A stretch of DNA of 64,000 bases from an uncultured Lachnospiraceae bacterium (GTDB lineage Bacteria > Bacillota > Clostridia > Lachnospirales > Lachnospiraceae), in contig CAJTPO010000009.1 of the NCBI GenBank assembly GCA_910578115.1, forward strand, positions 8,040 through 72,039. The letters run 5' to 3'. Below the pieces are notes generated by a model that worked only from the letters and a program-made list of their open reading frames with translations, was not told the DNA's origin and made no database searches. Positions 41,667 to 49,239 of this stretch are shown one piece after another; the first letter of the stretch is position 1; each line of letters opens with the position of its first letter. The translations under genes and the position numbers were made by a program.

Positions 41667-42890
41667 TCAGGCAGACGAGTAGATCTTCCCTCCCACGCCG
41701 CCAAAGCACACCGTAAAGCAGGCATAACTGCCATACTCACTCTTAACACTGATCTTCCCGCCATGATCCTCCACGATCGCTTTCGCAATAGAAAGCCCCA
41801 GTCCAAAGCTGTCTTTTTTCCCGCTTCTGGATTTTTCAGTGCTGTAAAATCTTTCGAAAATATGTGTCATATCGTCCTCTTTGATTCCCTGTCCGCTGTT
41901 CTGCACCCAGAACAGAATATAGTTGTTCTTTCTTTTCAGATGAAATTGTATTTCTCCCTGTTCAAAGGTATGCTTCATCGCATTATCCAGCAGGATAGCA
42001 ACCAGCTGACGGATTTCATCCTCATTTCCGTAAAATGACACCGGCCGCTCTATCTTATAGGTAAATCTTATCTTTTTCTCATAGGCCATGCTCTCCATTG
42101 TCAGCGCCGCCTCTTCACAACAGTCCGACAGAGAAAAACGTTCCTTCGGTGAGTTCTTGCCGCCTCCTTCCATAACAGCCAGCGTCAAGAGCCTGCGGAT
42201 CAGTCTGTCCATCCGCTCCGACTCCGACAGGATATATTTCAAGTGTCTGTTCTCCTCCATCTGTCCCATCAGCGCCTGTGCATTGACGCTGATAGCTGCA
42301 ACCGGCGTTTTCAATTCATGGCTGGCATCGGAAATGAACTGTTTTTCTCTCTCCAGTGCTTTCCTGGCCGGCTCCACCACATAGTTCGACAGATAGAAGC
42401 TGACTCCCAGCAGCAGCAGAAATCCGGCGCAGGCCAGACTCACCGTTCCCAGAATCTTCTTGAATGACACAGACCTCTCTGCCGTGTTGGTCAGATAGAT
42501 GCCCTTTTGCCCGTCTTCATAATTGCGTACCGTATAGATATAGGAATGCCATTTCCATACCTCAGGCGGATTATTGCTGAGTGTCTTCCATACCTGCTCG
42601 GGTATGCCTTTTTCGGAGGTACCTGCTGTCTTTACAACCTTGCCGCTTCTGTCCAGAAGAACGAAATAGACAGAATATCCATTCGTCTCATCCAGATCCA
42701 TATCCGTATCCCCAACCATTGTCTCGTTTCGAAAAACGCCCGCATCCGCAAACCATTCCAGTGTATCCAGTATATCGAGATCATTCCAGTACCTGTTGTA
42801 TAAATAATCTGCAAGAAAAAAAATCCCAAACACAGTCACCATCAGCGTCATCGTGACAGCCACAAATTTATACCGCAGTTTCTTAACCAA
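41667..42890 (-). CDS. Sensor histidine kinase, last gene of PE operon
   Basis: 407 residues: N-terminal membrane segment (10-30), an extracytoplasmic loop to about 145, second segment (VSLACAGFLLLLGVSFYLS), HisKA box FISDASHELKTPVAAISVNA with the phospho-acceptor His, and an HATPase domain with VAILLDNAMKH, NSGQGI and GLGLSIAKAIVEDHGG. The start overlaps the end of psd by 8 bases. No response regulator is adjacent on this strand. The OmpR-type regulator divergent from this operon (45437) lacks an adjacent kinase on its own strand and is the probable partner. Confidence 0.9.
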   Translation of the reverse strand: MVKKLRYKFVAVTMTLMVTVFGIFFLADYLYNRYWNDLDILDTLEWFADAGVFRNETMVGDTDMDLDETNGYSVYFVLLDRSGKVVKTAGTSEKGIPEQVWKTLSNNPPEVWKWHSYIYTVRNYEDGQKGIYLTNTAERSVSFKKILGTVSLACAGFLLLLGVSFYLSNYVVEPARKALEREKQFISDASHELKTPVAAISVNAQALMGQMEENRHLKYILSESERMDRLIRRLLTLAVMEGGGKNSPKERFSLSDCCEEAALTMESMAYEKKIRFTYKIERPVSFYGNEDEIRQLVAILLDNAMKHTFEQGEIQFHLKRKNNYILFWVQNSGQGIKEDDMTHIFERFYSTEKSRSGKKDSFGLGLSIAKAIVEDHGGKISVKSEYGSYACFTVCFGGVGGKIYSSA

Positions 42891-43794
42891 TTTCTCTCAC
42901 CTCAGTATACCCTATCATCTCACCCATACGAACGCCAACTTCTTCTCCTGTCTCCATCTGCTCCCGGATCTGCTCTCGAAGCCTGATCCGGTCTTTTTGA
43001 AACAACATAACGATGGTGGAGCCTGCCAGCTCAAAATGTCCCATTTCCTGCCCCCGTTTAAATTCACTGCATGAGGTTTCAAACACAATCTCTCCTACCA
43101 GAAAAGCTCCAACACCGATCTGTATCACCTTACCAAAGTGCTTCGTATCCGTCAATGTCCACATTCTCCGATTAAGACGGTAGACAGGCACCCTCTCGCA
43201 GGCCTCCGGCTGAACACTGTGCAATGCGCCCTCGATAAAGTGATTGGTATATTGAAACCCCTCATCAATATGGCAGAAATGATGATAATCCGTGGCACGC
43301 AGGCGAAAGATCAGACACACCCCCGACTCAAACAGTTGTGCAAGAGCCGCCTCATCCACCAGATCCTCCAGTTTATAATGAGAACCCTTGATCGGATAGA
43401 TCCTGTTCTCCTGAATCGGATAAACGCTGAGCAGACCGTCACAGGGACTGATCAAATGATTCTCATCCATGTCCATAGGACAACCCTTCCGCTTTCGCGC
43501 AAAAAACTCCTGAAACGTATTGTATGTCTGCCCTTCAAAATCGCGCATATCAATCCGATGTCGGTTGATATAGTACCGAATCAGCGGTCTGGAAGCTCTG
43601 GTGCCCAAAAATCGTCCGATCAGCTTTAACATTCCGCTTTTCATTATAAATTGCAGTAAGATTCTGCCCGTCACATGCCCATACAGGAACCGGATCCACT
43701 TCTCATCCTTATGCTGCAGACCTTCTCCTGTCTGTTGTCCTGCCTGCCGGCTGCTCCGTACACATAAAGTATTCATTTGCACTGTCTCTCTCAT
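42883..43794 (-). CDS. psd: Phosphatidylserine decarboxylase
   Basis: 303 residues. It converts phosphatidylserine to phosphatidylethanolamine at the membrane. The segments typical of Psd are present: NTFQEFFARKRKG, SPCDGLLSVYP, and FRLRATDYHHFCHIDEG with the active-site His region. The autocleavage site is AGST in GHFELAGSTIVMLF (the usual family motif is LGST or GGST), where the Ser becomes the pyruvoyl group. The start overlaps the pssA stop (ATGA), so synthesis steps are translationally coupled. Confidence 0.93.
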   Translation of the reverse strand: MRETVQMNTLCVRSSRQAGQQTGEGLQHKDEKWIRFLYGHVTGRILLQFIMKSGMLKLIGRFLGTRASRPLIRYYINRHRIDMRDFEGQTYNTFQEFFARKRKGCPMDMDENHLISPCDGLLSVYPIQENRIYPIKGSHYKLEDLVDEAALAQLFESGVCLIFRLRATDYHHFCHIDEGFQYTNHFIEGALHSVQPEACERVPVYRLNRRMWTLTDTKHFGKVIQIGVGAFLVGEIVFETSCSEFKRGQEMGHFELAGSTIVMLFQKDRIRLREQIREQMETGEEVGVRMGEMIGYTEVREIG

Positions 43795-44411
43795 ATGTCC
43801 GCCCCCGCCAAAAGAAATAATAATTCAAACCCGCCGCAAAGGATCACGCAGATCTTCCCGATAATATTCGGTTTTTTTAATGGGAATGGCATCAGAAAAG
43901 CCGCAGCCATACCAGCCATGACAACTGTGCACAGCTTAGCCGTCGGAAGTCTCAGAATATAGCCGAACTGATACAGTGCCGGAATGATCAGTGCGGCCAA
44001 AGTGACCGGCAATCCCCGGTAGATCGTTCTCGGAGCAGAAGTCTGCTCCTGTCTGTCTGCCTCATCCACATTAAAATAGGCAAGTCTGATCAAAGAACAG
44101 AGTACATAAACAGCTGCAACAAACAATGCCAAACTGCTGCTTTCATTCATGCGGTAGAGCAGTACCGCAGGCAGCACACCAAAACAGATCAGGTCACTGA
44201 GCGAATCGATCTGAATGCCGAAATGTTTCTCGTATTTATCCCGCTTTCGCGTTGCGGCCACAGTTCCGTCAAACATATCACAGATACCGGCCAGCATCAG
44301 GCACAAAACCGCCGCTGGCAGCTGTCCGTCAATCGCACAGGTAAGTCCGATAAAGCCAAACAGCATACCAATATAAGTAAGAATCACTGTATAATTATAA
44401 TATCCTAACAT
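43791..44411 (-). CDS. pssA: CDP-diacylglycerol-serine O-phosphatidyltransferase
   Basis: 206 residues from ATG 44411 (GAGGGAG 7 bases upstream; a TTG 18 bases earlier is less likely). Integral membrane protein with about six helices. The CDP-alcohol phosphotransferase signature is visible in CDMFDGTVAATRKRDKY and FGIQIDSLSDLICFG, giving the DGxxAR-like, G and double Asp pattern. It makes phosphatidylserine, which Psd then decarboxylates. It follows a VTT-family gene and overlaps psd. Confidence 0.92.
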   Translation of the reverse strand: MLGYYNYTVILTYIGMLFGFIGLTCAIDGQLPAAVLCLMLAGICDMFDGTVAATRKRDKYEKHFGIQIDSLSDLICFGVLPAVLLYRMNESSSLALFVAAVYVLCSLIRLAYFNVDEADRQEQTSAPRTIYRGLPVTLAALIIPALYQFGYILRLPTAKLCTVVMAGMAAAFLMPFPLKKPNIIGKICVILCGGFELLFLLAGADI

Positions 44412-44465
44412 AGAAAATCTCCCTCTCAATCGTATCGTTTTCTTAACTGAAAATCACAATAGTAT

Positions 44466-45044
44466 TCACCTGATCATGGAAAATGCAATGCTGTATGCTA
44501 AAATACACCAGGGTTTTCCCAACAGGATGATCCAGATAAACCTGCGGGATCTCATTTCTGTCAAACCTGTGAAATAACAGAAAAAGTCATCCGGAAACAA
44601 CGGCAGCACCATGCCTGCAAACAGCAATGCCGTATAGGATTTGCTGTTCGCCGCCCATCCGCTGAATTTGTCATACTTATCTTCGGCAAACAGACTGCGC
44701 ACCAGTGTCTTCCCAAACCGCCTTGCCAGAAAAAATGCAATGATCGATCCGAGACTAATGCCTATATAATTACACCAAAATCCACCGCTGCACCCAAAAA
44801 GAACCGCACCCACGGCGCAACCCAAGAATCCGGGCAACACCGGCACGACCACCTGCATAGCCTGGATAACTGTCAGGATCAGCGGCGCCAACAGCCCAAA
44901 ACCCAGAATATATGTCTGCAGTGTCTCCACTGAATTAAATTTACCGTCAAACCATGCCTTCATGATCATTGCCGTCAACCCCAGGCACAGGATCACCACC
45001 AGCGCCGTCAGAATATTGGCCCAGTTTTTTCTCAATACAACCAA
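44466..45044 (-). CDS. VTT/DedA-like membrane protein (TVP38/TMEM64)
   Basis: 192 residues from TTG 45044, chosen because AAGGAGGTG sits 8 bases upstream; the frame stays open to 45080. Five to six membrane segments. The VTT landmarks are present: VVVPVLPGFLGCAVGAVLFG, LGSIIAFFLARRFGK and VLPLFPDDFFCYFTGLTEM. This family has been linked to phospholipid scrambling and lipid-carrier flipping. Its place as first gene before pssA and psd supports a role in distributing phosphatidylserine or phosphatidylethanolamine across the membrane. Confidence 0.87.
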   Translation of the reverse strand: MVVLRKNWANILTALVVILCLGLTAMIMKAWFDGKFNSVETLQTYILGFGLLAPLILTVIQAMQVVVPVLPGFLGCAVGAVLFGCSGGFWCNYIGISLGSIIAFFLARRFGKTLVRSLFAEDKYDKFSGWAANSKSYTALLFAGMVLPLFPDDFFCYFTGLTEMRSRRFIWIILLGKPWCILAYSIAFSMIR

Positions 45045-45124
45045 CGCTTCCACCTCCTTCCTCATTACTGCATACATCATACGGCATCCGGCTGAAATGG
45101 ACGTTGAAGAAATTCCGGTTATTT

Positions 45125-45157
45125 TTCAAGGTTGATTTAAGGTGGCTGTTTTATAAT
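45125..45157 (+). promoter_or_regulatory. Tandem 11-bp repeats plus -10 box
   Basis: TTCAAGGTTGA (45125-45135) and TTTAAGGTGGC (45136-45146) are adjacent 11-bp direct repeats, followed 5 bp later by TATAAT (45152-45157). Direct repeats with an 11-bp period upstream of a -10 box are the usual target of OmpR/PhoB-family regulators. The promoter faces the response-regulator gene at 45437 and may give autoactivation. Confidence 0.5.
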
Positions 45158-45289
45158 ATTCCTGTACATGCCTAAATTACAGTTCACCCTTCGGCTTCCC
45201 AGTTACGGAATCCGTCCATGCCAAGTCGCCTGTGGCGAAGAAGATATGGTAAAAGGCATGATAAAATGATAATATAAGGAGGAGTATTC

Positions 45290-45394
45290 TCCGCTCAGAA
45301 ATTAAAGCAGCTCTATCAGAACGGGCAGATCACGAAAGCCACTTATGATAAGGAACTCAGAAAGAGAAAAGCCAGGAGCACAGCAAACACTTAA
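45290..45394 (+). pseudogene. Remnant of a SHOCT-like C-terminal domain
   Basis: A 34-codon open stretch reads SAQKLKQLYQNGQITKATYD followed by KELRKRK and stops at 45392-45394. The spacing of L-x-x-L-Y and G-x-I-T-x-x-x-Y/F resembles the SHOCT oligomerisation motif. No start codon or N-terminal part exists, although GGAGG stands just upstream. It is probably the tail of a lost gene in the leader of the response regulator. Confidence 0.35.
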
Positions 45395-45436
45395 AGCAAC
45401 GAACAGGAACTCACTTTAAAAGAAAGAGGTATAAAC

Positions 45437-46111
45437 TTGCGTATTCTCATTGTAGAAGATGAAAAAGAAATTGCGGACGGTCTCAGTGCCGTCCTTATAA
45501 AAGAAGGCTATCAGGTTGATATGGCATATGACGGCTTAAACGGACTGGACTGTCTGCTCAGCAACATCTACGATCTGGCGCTGTTAGACGTAATGCTTCC
45601 CAAGATAAACGGCATAGATCTGCTTAAAAACGCCAGAAGAGAGGGTATCAGTATCCCGGTCATCCTGCTCACCGCCAAATCCCAGGTGGAAGACAAGATT
45701 CTCGGCCTGGACACCGGCGCTGATGACTACATGACCAAACCCTTTGACGTGAAAGAACTTCTGGCACGGATCCGCGCCAGAACCCGGATCACGAAGAATC
45801 CGGAAGCCGACCAGCTGTCCTTCGGCAACATCCGGCTCAACCAGGCCGCGCAGAAGCTGGAAACGGATATGAATTCCGTCAAACTGGCCAATAAAGAATA
45901 CCAGCTTTTGGAATACCTCCTGCACAATCCCTGCCAGATCCTGCCCAAAGACATGCTGATCGCCAAAGTATGGGGCTTTGAAGACGACTCGGAGTACAAC
46001 AATCTGGAAGTCTATATCTCTTTCCTGCGCAAAAAACTCCGATTCGTCAAAGCAAACGTGGAGATCAAAACCACCAAGAGTGTAGGATATTCTCTGGAAG
46101 CAATAAACTAA
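45437..46111 (+). CDS. OmpR-family response regulator
   Basis: 224 residues from TTG 45437 (AAGAGGT 6 bases upstream). Receiver domain with acidic pair ED near residue 8, phospho-acceptor Asp in LALLDVMLPKING, Thr/Ser switch in VILLTAKSQ and Lys in DYMTKPFDV. The C-terminal winged helix shows LLEYLLHNPCQILPKDML and NNLEVYISFLRKKL. It is divergent from the VTT-pssA-psd-kinase operon, whose kinase lacks a partner, so the pair probably senses envelope state and adjusts phosphatidylethanolamine synthesis. Its 3' end overlaps the convergent kinase at 46108 by 4 bases. Confidence 0.9.
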   Translation: MRILIVEDEKEIADGLSAVLIKEGYQVDMAYDGLNGLDCLLSNIYDLALLDVMLPKINGIDLLKNARREGISIPVILLTAKSQVEDKILGLDTGADDYMTKPFDVKELLARIRARTRITKNPEADQLSFGNIRLNQAAQKLETDMNSVKLANKEYQLLEYLLHNPCQILPKDMLIAKVWGFEDDSEYNNLEVYISFLRKKLRFVKANVEIKTTKSVGYSLEAIN

Positions 46112-47418
46112 ACGACCTGAAAGCGAATGGTGATCCGGAATCTGTCTTCCGTCTGTTGTGTGACACAGGTTTCTTTCATCTTCGCCATCATGCTTTTAAT
46201 ACTCTGGATGCCGACACAGGTGCTTTCTGTCTTTTTCTCCACGCTTTTCACGGCATTCTCAAAGGAAAAGCCGACTGTCTGCGCGTCACAGACCGACCGT
46301 ATCTGTACCGGTTGCTGTGGGTCTGCATATTTGACGATGTTGGACATAATATTATCCATGATCCTGGTCAGATAATCCGTATAGATCCGCAGCTCCCGAC
46401 CATTCCATTCCAGCGCACATTCTACCCGAATCCCCTTTTGTTCCAGATAACTGCAGGTTTCCGAAAGCAGATCATAGAAAAGATTCTCGAAGCTCTCCGG
46501 CTCCTCCAGCTCAATCTCATTATCCCCCGTAACAAGGGAATACTCGAAAAGATGGTTGGTAAGCTGCTTCATGCGGTGTGCCTTCCTGTCAATCTTTTCC
46601 ACATATTCCTTCAGCTGCAATTCATTCCGATAATTTCCCTTCTTGATGATCTCCGTGTAGAGCAGAATAGAAGTAACCGGCGTTCTTAAGTCATGGGACA
46701 TCTCCGTGATTATCTTCTGATTTTCTTTCACCATCTTCGCATTCTCATCAAGCAGTCTGCAAAATGAAATCCGCATATTATTCAGACCTCTGGCCAGAGC
46801 TGCCAGCTCGTCCCGTCCCTTGACCGAAATCTCATAATCCAGCCTGCCGCCCTCCAGAATCTCAATCTCCTCATTAAGCTTCAAAATATAATTGATCTTC
46901 CGTCTAATCCCCAGCAAAACAAACAACAGGAAAAAAGCAAAGGATAACAGCATTCCCACAATCTGCAAAATATTATATGCCTGGTAGCTGTAAATACCGA
47001 AGATACTCACTCTGGCAACACCATCGGCGAATTGAACGGCATAATAAATCTCCCAGGTATACTCATTCGCCTCTATGGCTTCCTCCCACAGTTCCTGCTG
47101 CGGATAATCTGAATCAAACACCTCGATCCCATCCTTATAAATACGGATAGATAAAATCTTCTGCTTTTTGACCCATGCCGAAATTGCACCCGTATCCCGG
47201 GATGTCAATTCTTTTTCATTAATATACTTCTGAAACTTTTCAATATAAGCTTCGCTCCTGCGTTCTTCATAATCCGACTGCCGATAATATTGATCGACCG
47301 CATATTCACCCGCAAAGCGCAGCACCAAAAACATAAAAACCGCTGCTGCCGCCGAAGAGATCAGCAGCAACAACAGCTGAAAATAAATGGAATCTTTTCT
47401 ATTTTTGTAATGAGTCAA
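46108..47418 (-). CDS. Sensor histidine kinase (VanS-like layout)
   Basis: 436 residues: N-terminal membrane helix (12-35), extracytoplasmic domain to about 150, second helix (ILQIVGMLLSFAFFLLFVLL), HAMP region, HisKA box IITEMSHDLRTPVTSILLYT, and an HATPase domain with LTRIMDNIMSNIVKYADPQQ. The G1/G2 boxes at the C-terminus look diverged (FENAVKSVEKK, VGIQSIKSMMAKM), but such HATPases are known among VanS/YcbM-type kinases. The start overlaps the upstream response regulator by 20 bases. Confidence 0.88.
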   Translation of the reverse strand: MTHYKNRKDSIYFQLLLLLISSAAAAVFMFLVLRFAGEYAVDQYYRQSDYEERRSEAYIEKFQKYINEKELTSRDTGAISAWVKKQKILSIRIYKDGIEVFDSDYPQQELWEEAIEANEYTWEIYYAVQFADGVARVSIFGIYSYQAYNILQIVGMLLSFAFFLLFVLLGIRRKINYILKLNEEIEILEGGRLDYEISVKGRDELAALARGLNNMRISFCRLLDENAKMVKENQKIITEMSHDLRTPVTSILLYTEIIKKGNYRNELQLKEYVEKIDRKAHRMKQLTNHLFEYSLVTGDNEIELEEPESFENLFYDLLSETCSYLEQKGIRVECALEWNGRELRIYTDYLTRIMDNIMSNIVKYADPQQPVQIRSVCDAQTVGFSFENAVKSVEKKTESTCVGIQSIKSMMAKMKETCVTQQTEDRFRITIRFQVV

Positions 47419-48115
47419 ACTTATACCCCTTTCCCCATACTGTCTTGATGTACCTGGGATTCTTAGGATCCTTTTCTATCTTTACTCTCAGCTTCCGAAT
47501 ATGCACCATAATCGTACTGTTACAGGAATAGAAATAAGGTTCGTTCCAAACACTCTCGTACAGATTCTGTGCAGAAAAAATCTTCTTCGGATACTGCATC
47601 ATCAACAGCAGGATATGATATTCGATATCCGACATTTCTTTTTCTACATCATCTACATACACTTCATTGAAAGATTCATGAATCCGGATTCCGCCGATAG
47701 ACAGATAGTTTTCTTCCTTCCGCCCGCTTTCCGTATTTTTCCCCATGTAAGTACGGTATCTGCGCAGCAGAGCCTTCACCCGTCCCAGCAGTTCCGCATA
47801 GGAAAAAGGTTTCGTCAGGTAATCGTCTCCTCCTGCCATCAATCCGATCAGCTTGTCAGACTCCTGTGCCTTCGCTGTCAGGAAAAGAACCGGAACATTT
47901 GAAACCCTGCGTATTTCCTCACAGGTACGAAGTCCCGACATCCCGGGCATCATCACATCCAAAATGACCAGATCAGTCTGCTCATTCAGCGCTTCCAAAC
48001 CCTTTCTGCCGTTCTCCACTTCTTCTACCATATAGCTTTCACTTTCCAGCAAAATGCGCACCCCTTCCCGTATATCTGCGTCGTCTTCTATGATCAGAAC
48101 ATGCTCCTTTTCCAT
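47399..48115 (-). CDS. OmpR-family response regulator (VanR-like)
   Basis: 238 residues. Receiver with acidic pocket EDD, phospho-acceptor Asp in LVILDVMMPGMSG, Thr in VLFLTAKAQE, Lys in DYLTKPFSYAELL; winged helix C-terminus with LLLMMQYPKKIFSAQNLYE, TIMVHIRKLRVKIE and IKTVWGKGYKF. Paired with the overlapping kinase. Upstream on the same strand is a repeat-rich lipoprotein whose promoter region carries three 11-bp direct repeats, a likely target. A 16-bp palindrome (TGCTGTAAATACAGCA, 48189-48204) lies 75 bp before the start. Confidence 0.9.
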   Translation of the reverse strand: MEKEHVLIIEDDADIREGVRILLESESYMVEEVENGRKGLEALNEQTDLVILDVMMPGMSGLRTCEEIRRVSNVPVLFLTAKAQESDKLIGLMAGGDDYLTKPFSYAELLGRVKALLRRYRTYMGKNTESGRKEENYLSIGGIRIHESFNEVYVDDVEKEMSDIEYHILLLMMQYPKKIFSAQNLYESVWNEPYFYSCNSTIMVHIRKLRVKIEKDPKNPRYIKTVWGKGYKFDSLQK

Positions 48116-48224
48116 TAGTCTTTCCCGCCTCTTTCCTTATCAATGAATAACATCCCTTGTCCGTAAACAGCATAGCAAATTCAGATTCTGCTGTAAATAC
48201 AGCAATCTGATATTTATAACAGCA

Positions 48225-48256
48225 CTCCGGACCGCATGAGGTTCATGCGTCCGGAG
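48225..48256 (-). terminator. Stem-loop after the 12-residue-repeat lipoprotein
   Basis: CTCCGGAC (48225-48232) pairs exactly with GTCCGGAG (48249-48256), with inner GCATG/CATGC pairs. The tract after it on the minus strand is only moderately T-rich (TGCTGTTAT), so read-through into the two-component genes is possible. Confidence 0.5.
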
Positions 48257-48265
48257 ACTACACTA

Positions 48266-48892
48266 CTACCGCTGTTTCTTTTTGGTGGGTTTGGATGTTC
48301 CATCCTTTTTCCTGGTGTCGTCCGTCTTCTGCTCCTTATTATCGTCAATCTTTTGTTCTTTCTTCTCAGCATCCTCCTCTTTCTTCTTTGTGTCTGTCTG
48401 GTTCTTCTGATCCTCCGCCTTCTGTTCCGCGCCTGCCTGATTCTTCTGCTCCTCCGCCTTCTGCTCCGCGCCCGCCTGGTTCTTCCGATCCTCCGCCTTC
48501 TGTTCCGCGCCCGCCTGGTTCTTCTGATCCTCCGCCTTCTGCTCCGCGCCTGCCTGATTCTTCTGCTCCTCCGCCTTCTGCTCCTCCGCCTTCTGCTCCG
48601 CGCCTGCCTGATTCTTCTGCTCCTCCTTCTGCTTGTCCAGTGGCTTCTCGTTCAAAATTGCAGCTCTTTCTTTATTTTTGGCATCATCCTCTTTTACGGC
48701 CTGTTTGTTATCTTTCTTCGCTGCTGGCTGCACACTCTCTACTTTTGGCTTATTATTAGAAGCAGCCTTCTTCGCCGCTCCCCCACTGCAGGCTGTCATG
48801 CTCATCGCTGTCATCATTGCCATACAAAGCAGGATCCCTTTCTTATATGCCCTTCTTGCGCTTCTGTTTTTGTTTTTCATTTCGTTGTTCAT
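48266..48892 (-). CDS. Lipoprotein with 12-residue tandem repeats
   Basis: 208 residues from ATG 48892 (AAGGAGG, 8 bases upstream; the longer frame starts at 48922). After a strongly basic start and a hydrophobic segment, the lipobox-like MTAC places the lipidated Cys near residue 34. The middle is made of six or more copies of a 12-residue unit with core KNQAGAEQKAE, encoded by 36-bp DNA repeats (about 48400-48620). The tail is Lys/Asp-rich and highly charged. No folded domain is visible. It may span or crosslink the cell envelope, or be a stress-response lipoprotein under the adjacent two-component system. Confidence 0.82.
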   Translation of the reverse strand: MNNEMKNKNRSARRAYKKGILLCMAMMTAMSMTACSGGAAKKAASNNKPKVESVQPAAKKDNKQAVKEDDAKNKERAAILNEKPLDKQKEEQKNQAGAEQKAEEQKAEEQKNQAGAEQKAEDQKNQAGAEQKAEDRKNQAGAEQKAEEQKNQAGAEQKAEDQKNQTDTKKKEEDAEKKEQKIDDNKEQKTDDTRKKDGTSKPTKKKQR

Positions 48893-49035
48893 TCCTTTTT
48901 CCTCCTTGTCATCTGAATTCAATTTAAGATTTCTAAGTTTTTAATCTATGTAAACAGATTTTACGGAATCTGTAACCGCCCTTCCTCCTTCGTTATATTT
49001 CAAAGTTGTTTGCTTTGATAATCTTATTTTCATAG

Positions 49036-49068
49036 ACAGACCTTAACCGATTCTGAACAGAGTCTTAA
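49036..49068 (-). promoter_or_regulatory. Three contiguous 11-bp direct repeats (response-regulator site)
   Basis: Read on the minus strand: TTAAGACTCTG (49068-49058), TTCAGAATCGG (49057-49047) and TTAAGGTCTGT (49046-49036), directly adjacent. A -10-like TAAGAT follows at 49026-49021. The 11-bp period matches OmpR/PhoB-family binding sites. The gene controlled is the repeat lipoprotein starting at 48892. An inverted repeat ACAGATT/AATCTGT (48954-48973) lies in its leader. Confidence 0.55.
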
Positions 49069-49099
49069 TAAATCTAAAACTCGAAACCCTCTGTACAAC

Positions 49100-49140
49100 A
49101 AAAAAACGGGACAGGCGCTTGTACCGATTCGCCTGTCCCG
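49100..49140 (-). terminator. Strong terminator after the serine hydrolase
   Basis: CGGGACAGGCG (49107-49117) and CGCCTGTCCCG (49130-49140) form a perfect 11-bp stem. On the minus strand TTTTTTTGTTG follows. It lies 100 bases after the stop at 49240. Confidence 0.9.
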
Positions 49141-49239
49141 ATTCACTATGTTCATCCAGCCATTCTCTGCTGTTTTATAAAGTAGGGTAACTTCCTAAAA
49201 TTCAGATATGAGCATTCCATTTGTTAACCAAACAAATTT

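Noticed and set aside
45181..45300. Riboswitch upstream of the response regulator
   Set aside because: I could not fold a conserved aptamer; the segment looks like a gene remnant with ordinary leader sequence.
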